Positions 58,801 to 64,000 of a DNA stretch of 64,000 nt are shown in pieces (positions within the stretch are counted from its first letter, which is position 1; every line of letters starts with the position of its first letter). Where the stretch lies: assembly GCA_034638255.1 (NCBI GenBank), contig JAWPGT010000008.1:248001-312000 (forward strand). Direction: 5' to 3'. The notes under the pieces are model-generated. The model saw nothing but the letters and a program-made list of their open reading frames with translations, searched no databases and was not told where the DNA came from. Both the position numbers and the translations under genes were made by a program. Source of the stretch: Coprinus comatus (taxonomy: Eukaryota > Basidiomycota > Agaricomycetes > Agaricales > Agaricaceae).

Positions 58801-60849
58801 GTCATCATATATAGAACCTTCTTCCGAATCCGAGCTTGATTCATCAGAAGCTGAATCACTACGAGATACAGCACCCAGTCCTACTCTTGCGGATGATGAG
58901 CTAGATGAGGATATTGGTTCCCCTTATGATCGAACTTATTCGATGAGTACTACATCAACCACCTCTTTCGGTGTACCTTTGGAAGAACTTGGTCAAGAGC
59001 CTACGTTCAACGTTCGTACTCCCTGGGGATTTGAGACTACCGACGATGTCGATCTATCAGATACATCTTCTGATGGAAAAGTGTCTGGATCTGGTAGAGT
59101 GCCAAAGTTGAAGAAACCGCTTCGTAAACTTCCCACTCGTCGAGATTTCGAATTTGCTCCTCGTCCAGAAACTGTGTCCTCTCTTGGTATCACATCCAGA
59201 GCATCTGTTGTTTCTGGTCCTGAGACTACGGGAGCCGGGGGAAAGGTCGAAGGATGGCAAGTGAATGCATTGGTACATTCATTAAGTGATGATGAAGAAC
59301 CTGGAGGTGTAGAAGATGCACTACTTCGACTAGAAGGCCATATCAATCCTGCTCGTCAACAACATAAAGCTTCAAGAGCCAATGACTTTATTAAAGATAT
59401 GCGAAAACGTATGGAAAATGGAGATTATGGATATGATGATTTCCGTTTCCCTGGTTCCGATGAAGAGGAAGATAATACAGATGTATCAACACCACCTACC
59501 TCTGAGGTTAATGATTCACAACTTTTGGATCATTTTAATCAAGCTTCGACTCCTATTCAAATGTCTCATGGTATTCCACCTCCACCAGGGCTTGATCCTC
59601 CTAATAAACCTGCAAAACCATCACCTGAGGATGTAGTTCCTTTGGAAATCCTTCAAAGTAGATTGTCACTGCCTTTAATTCAACCTCAACCAGAACTAAA
59701 CACACCTGTATCTAAATTCGGTTCTACCATTGTAACTCCACCTCAAGTTCACCGATCATTCATACTTGGTTTGAGAACTGAAGTATTAGCCAAACATTTT
59801 GCTATGATTGATAGAGAGTTATTTATGGGAATTAAGTTTGAAGAATTGGTTTTGGATGATTGGGCTGGGACTGATGAGATTGATATTTTGGATTGGAGTG
59901 CTTATTTGAAGGATAGAGCTAGATGGAAAGCTGAGCACAGGTATTCAGAAAAGTGTAGTGCTTTGGCTGCAGTTCGTGGAAGGTTTAATTTGACGGCTAA
60001 TTTTGTGATTTCGGAAATTGTGCTTACTCAACCGAGCGAGAGGCATATTATTATTGGAAAATTCGTTCGAGTTGCTTGGGTGAGTAATCCTATTCATTAG
60101 TTCATCTTTTAACATTTCCTGATTACCTTTTTTTCCTCACGTAGAAATGTTATGAACAAAGTAACTTCAATACTCTGACTGCTATCTTGTATGCACTACA
60201 AAGCGAATGGGTGGCGAGGAGTATGAGAAAATCGTCATGGAGTCGTATTGGAATTTTCGAAACTCGTGTATTCAGGGATTTGAAGTTATTCACTTCAAGT
60301 ACTGATAACTTCAAATTCCTTCGACAAGCCACAGATGCTATCGCCGAATCAAAACCATTACATACCAGTTCTATTATTAGCGGAAATAGTGATCAACCTC
60401 AAGTTCCATCTGCATGTATTCCTTTCATCGGTTCGTGAACACGTTTCCATTTCATTTTACTGCTAATTCCAATCTCTTTTTTCTCTCTAATAATAGGTAT
60501 ATATTTATCACAACTTCATCGATTGAACAGATTGCCAGACCTAATCGATCCAACATCGCCAAACCAAGCAGTCATCATCAATCATGATACCTATGTATTC
60601 TCACCGCTCGCTCAACCAGAAGTATTTTCCTTCTTGGCACCACTTCCTGATAGCATGAAATTGGAACCTTTGATCAATGTTCATAAACAAAGACGGATTG
60701 CGGAAGTTATTAAATCTTTGGTCGCAGGTCAACATCTTGCAAGTCGGGTTAAATTTGAAACAGATAAGCGGATTTTTAATAGGTGTCTGAGGTTGAGAGC
60801 GTTGGATGGGCCTACTTTGAATAGGGTTTTGAGTTCTTATGGTTCTTGA
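55847..60849 (+). CDS. Ras-family guanine nucleotide exchange factor (RasGEF_N plus RasGEF)
   Basis: Seven exons, with main ones near 55847-56161, 56215-56365, 56428-57901, 57956-60079, 60145-60433 and 60498-60849. The N-terminal half is disordered and Ser-rich. The RasGEF_N domain reads LLAATIERWIAQLTSALNYD, VFLLCYRTYISEYDLL and FVAIRYWLHTFFTVDFLPNR. After about 650 residues of Pro/Ser-rich linker comes the catalytic domain: VLAKHFAMIDRELFMGIKF, RFNLTANFVISEIVLTQPSE, GKFVRVAW, KCYEQSNFNTLTAILYALQS, SACIPFIG and IYLSQLHRLNRLPDLIDPTS. The conserved Asn and the helical hairpin region are present. It would load GTP on a Ras-type GTPase at membranes. I cannot tell whether it is the LTE1, CDC25 or another class. 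The large linker suggests heavy regulation by phosphorylation. Confidence 0.88.
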
Positions 60850-61509
60850 AATTGAAGATAAGAAGGGCTGGGTAAATTGAGTGTTAAATGTTTTGACTCT
60901 TGGTTTTCTTGGGTCTTTTCTGTTTTTTTTTTTTGTAGTTCTTGGTTTTCTTTTCTTTTCTTTTGATGATGGATGTATATCTACGACCTAGTACGCCCTT
61001 GATAACGTTAAATTGTGATAGTGATTTTTTTTTTCCTTTTTCTCCTTTTTCTTTACGATTCCAACTTCAAACTTCGATTGTTACATTTAACCCCCTAGAC
61101 TTTTCTCACTTTCCTCTCTATATCTCCCCTCCACCCTTATTCATATACATCCATATCTTCTGTTTTTGTGTTTTGTATTCGTTTTTGTTTCTCGCGTTTT
61201 GTTGAGCCAAATACTCCTTGTAACACTTGGTTTTTCCGATAACGGTTGAATGTTGAACTGACATTTTCTTCATGAATTATGAATCTGGTTTGGTTTGTAC
61301 ACCATGGAGAATCATTGTGTATGTTGTTAAATCAATATCCGATATAGTATTGAATCTTGATCACGTCTTTGATGTTGAATGCTAGTACTCAAATAACAAA
61401 CAGCAAGGCCCAAAACCACTAATACAGCAAAATTTCACATCTACATATTGAGAACAATGAAGCCACCGCCACAGGTTGTTACCTGTATTGTACTGGACTG
61501 TTGTTAACA
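60850..61509. other. 3' region of the RasGEF, no gene seen
   Basis: T-rich sequence with homopolymers near 60920 and 61030, fitting a 3' untranslated region, then AT-rich DNA with no open frames of interest. Confidence 0.45.
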
Positions 61510-62796
61510 TTAGCTTTCACAACGACGTGGGCTCATGATTGCCTTAAACCGTAACGGTACAATTAACAAAGCTTTTTGTTCCCCATTTACAGAAACCTTG
61601 CATGCGTGATCATGAGGCCTTGGTGAAGACGAATTCTGATTCTTCACGATGCGGTCCCGGTCCCGTGTAAATAAACTCTGTCCTCGTAAATCTCGGGTTG
61701 GATCTAAAAGTACCCATTGTTTTCCACGTTTAGCGCTGAGAACGTGGAAGTCCAACTGCAACATGAACCGGTTAATTCCTGAACAGCTACTAACTATTAT
61801 TACTACTAGAATTTACTCGGCTATCAAGATGATCATGACTAACAAAAAGAGTATAATTCGCCTGAAGAGTTATGCATTGATTAGCATTGATTAGCATTAA
61901 GTCAAAGGCTCCTGCCTCGTGCCAAAGTTTTGGTTTCGAGTCGTTACAAGGTACCAAGTATAAGCTCTTCCCTACGTATCCTATGCGTTGAGCCATATAC
62001 GTCCATGATATGATTCACATTCGCTTTAAACCATAATTGTGGTGCATCTAATTTGCTCATGTACTGATACTCCGTTGACTCTGCATACATAAATGCTGTT
62101 CTATGACCGGATCTTAAATTGAATGAAGCTCTCCGATTGAAGCTATACAAGTATTAAAAATTAGACACATCGTCTCATCATCAAAACAGAAAAACAGCAT
62201 TGAAGAGCTATTAATAGCATTTTTACAACTCACCTTGTTAGCAATAATTCTTTTCCCGGACTCAGGAGTCCAGATAGCCTATCAATAGTAAATACCCCTT
62301 AACAGGGTATTACGTGTAGTGTATTTATTAGCATTGATTGTCACTTTTCCGAAGCCCACGATAGATGGCATATTCGCGATCCTCGGATCGGAAGAACCTG
62401 AAGGAACCGTTGCGTTGAAAAGTGTTACAAATTTCCCGAAAGGTTTTGATAGATATATCCAACAGCTCCAATAAACACCGGCACAGGTTCCCAAAGAGCT
62501 AAAGTCACTGTGTGATTAGATATCGGAATCGGAATCGGAATCGGAATCGATTCCTTATTATTGACTTGGTGTGAGAAAAAGCGAGATAAATTACTTACGG
62601 GAAGGATGATACTGATGGTTTAACAACAAACGATAATATCTTTCATTCATCTTTTCCCATACCTGACCACCGCTTGCAAATTCATTGGATACTTGCGGAA
62701 TCTCGTGTATCAGTGTAGTGTACGAATCGTGCTTGGCTGTATTCCAGTTTTCTGGCTCTGGTTCAGAATTTATTGCTGTTGCTGGAGACTGCGCCC
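61510..62796 (-). pseudogene. Decayed gene of an Agaricomycete-type family of unknown function
   Basis: Read leftward, fragments follow a family I recall from mushroom genomes but cannot name: IPQVSNEFASGGQVWEKMN with ERYYRLLLNHQY, LTLALWEPVPVFIGAVGY, SKPFGKFVTLFNATVPSGSS, FNLRSGHRTAFMYAESTEYQ, KLDAPQLWFKANVNHIMDVY and YTLFVSHDH. Frames break at least twice: an AT duplication after GAVGY (near 62453) and a one-base shift near 62282. A stop follows EELILGTL near 61943. The first exon also lacks an ATG. Stop of the last segment is at 61510-61512. An intron near 62521-62549 carries a hexamer repeat (ATCGGA units). Some or all of this might once have been fused to the upstream kinase. Confidence 0.55.
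62521..62549. repeat. Hexanucleotide repeat, ATCGGA units
   Basis: Four to five tandem copies of ATCGGA inside an intron-like stretch of the decayed gene. The units are perfect. Confidence 0.8.
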
Positions 62797-62812
62797 ACGC
62801 CACTGCTTTGGA

Positions 62813-64000
62813 CTACACCCGTGATGAACCAATAACTCCATTGTTATCGAATGAAAGCTCCCTAGAGGGTACTAGAAGGGCATTAACAGGCTTTGAACCT
62901 GTTGCGGTTATTGAATGAATGTCATAAGTGGAAGACTGAGAGACTCACTTTGGCTTATACTAGAATGTGAATCAATCGATCTCTCATTATTCACTAACTT
63001 TGGCATCTCCAGACGTGGGAGAGTCTGTGGTTTTTCGATAGAGCACCCCCAATCATTCTGCCGCCGAATGTTCCGTAAAGTAATTACAATATCAGAGAAT
63101 GGAAGGCGAGACTGCGGATAGTGGTGCCAACAATCTTCTAGAAGAGTATGAATTGGTGTATTTTGGTATTGTCTAGGCAAAGGAGGATACCCATCTTCCT
63201 CTGATAATAGGGCTAGAGTTTCATATCAAACAACAAACTAAAGTACACACTCAAAATGAGATGCTGTACCGTGATATCGTCCATAAGGTTCCATGGAATT
63301 TGTCCCATAGACAATATCTCGACCCATGTTATAGCATAGGCATAAATGTCAACGACAGGCACCAAATTATTGCTGATCCCTTGTATAATTTCGGGAGGCT
63401 GCCAACGGAGACTACCGCCATCTAAAAATTAACCAACTTAGAGGGATATATGCGTGTGATAGAAAGGAGGCACTTACGAGACTCAATAGTACCACTCATT
63501 CGGTATGCTTCAGCACGAATCTCACTTTGTCCAAAGTCCGAGAGCATACATGTGCAATGTTGATCCACCAATACGTTAGCACACTACCCAATAATGAATT
63601 AATATTGTTCTGGCTACGGTTTCGAGGGAAATGGTGCACCTTAAGATCTCCATGTAACACACCATGTGCTTGTAGGTAATCCATCCCCATAGCAATCTCC
63701 AGCATAAACCGTTGCAAATCATCATCCTTGAGTAATCGCTAACTTGCGCATGTACAAGTAAAGTGTGTTCGACGAAGAAACTGAAGACGTGGAATATGAA
63801 CTCGAAATTCCAAGATTTTCGCGTTCGTGTACAATATTGCTCCTTCGCAAAAGATTTCCAAGATCGCCGTGTTCCACGTAAGAACCAACAGAGAACCAAG
63901 GCGGAATTCCACTCGCACTACTAGCACAATAAAGTTCTAAAACGTTTGGATGGGTCAAATTCTTCCAAATCTCCACTTCCCTCACAAACATTCTACTTGA
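62813..64000 (-). CDS. TKL-like protein kinase, N-terminus beyond the window edge
   Basis: The frame is open at base 64000, so the gene is partial. Motifs in order: VREVEIWKNLTHPNVLELYC (alpha-C Glu), WFSVGSYVEHGDLGNLLRR, DDDLQRFMLEIAMGMDYLQ, HGVLHGDLK joined to CANVLVDQ (catalytic Asp and Asn), MLSDFGQSE (DFG), RWQPPEII (APE-like), VDIYAYAITWVEILSMG and LLEDCWHHYPQSRLPF (conserved Cys-Trp and Arg). HGDLK in place of HRDLK is common in fungal TKL-like kinases. Introns are at about 63778-63724, 63640-63592, 63479-63424, about 63253-63216 and 62948-62899. The last exon ends at TAG 62813-62815 after IGSSRV. No disabling change seen in the visible part. Confidence 0.82.

Noticed and set aside
1..64000. 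CRISPR arrays, insertion sequences, transposases, integrases, retroelement or viral genes
   Set aside because: Looked for in all frames by motif. Nothing found; the repeats seen are simple-sequence or gene-family duplications.

Overview
The window is nuclear DNA from a filamentous basidiomycete, most likely an Agaricomycete. The signs are many short introns (about 45 to 90 nt, GT...AG, often with a CTRAC-like branch site), dense genes on both strands, eukaryotic housekeeping genes, and families that I recall as expanded in mushroom-forming fungi (MYND-finger proteins, 'DPRNHT' kinase-like proteins, TKL-type kinases). I see no prokaryotic operons, CRISPR arrays, insertion sequences, viral genes or convincing tRNA or rRNA genes.

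Layout. 0-9.4 kb: the edge of an unknown minus-strand gene, then two MYND-finger paralogues on the minus strand (781-3216 decayed, 6839-9379 intact) around a multi-pass membrane protein gene (4857-6168) and a long GA-rich tract. 9.7-14.7 kb: TFIIE-beta and YAE1, divergent, then a peroxisomal-type Lon protease. 15-17.2 kb: a secreted DUF1996 protein. 17.7-20.4 kb: a kinase-like relic followed by an aldo-keto reductase (AKR1). 20.7-22.9 kb: an unrecognised single-TM protein. 24.7-25.8 kb: an RRM/RS splicing-factor-like gene, divergent from a large PPR protein. 25.9-35.9 kb: a run of genes mostly for mitochondria (PPR protein, complex I LYR subunit NDUFA6, a second PPR protein, LCL3-like nuclease) with PDAP1 among them. 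36.8-43.8 kb: two kinase-like pseudogenes as an inverted repeat, followed by two tandem AKR genes. 43.9-48.5 kb: a MARCH5-type RING-CH ligase and eIF2-gamma. 50-51.5 kb: an unrecognised multi-exon gene. 52-55.4 kb: MCM10 and ASF1, convergent. 55.8-60.8 kb: a large RasGEF. 61.5-64 kb: a decayed gene of an Agaricomycete-type family, and a TKL-like kinase cut by the window edge.

Most genes are independent housekeeping units. The accessory part is the repeated pairing of kinase-like sequences with aldo-keto reductases (17.7-20.4 and 36.8-43.8 kb), which looks like segmental duplication followed by decay of the kinases. Three otherwise conserved genes (Lon, MARCH5-like, LCL3-like) each lack exactly one base in or beside a homopolymer run. 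Assembly indels are a live explanation, so frameshift-only pseudogene calls need care. I did not find a clearly new biological system.
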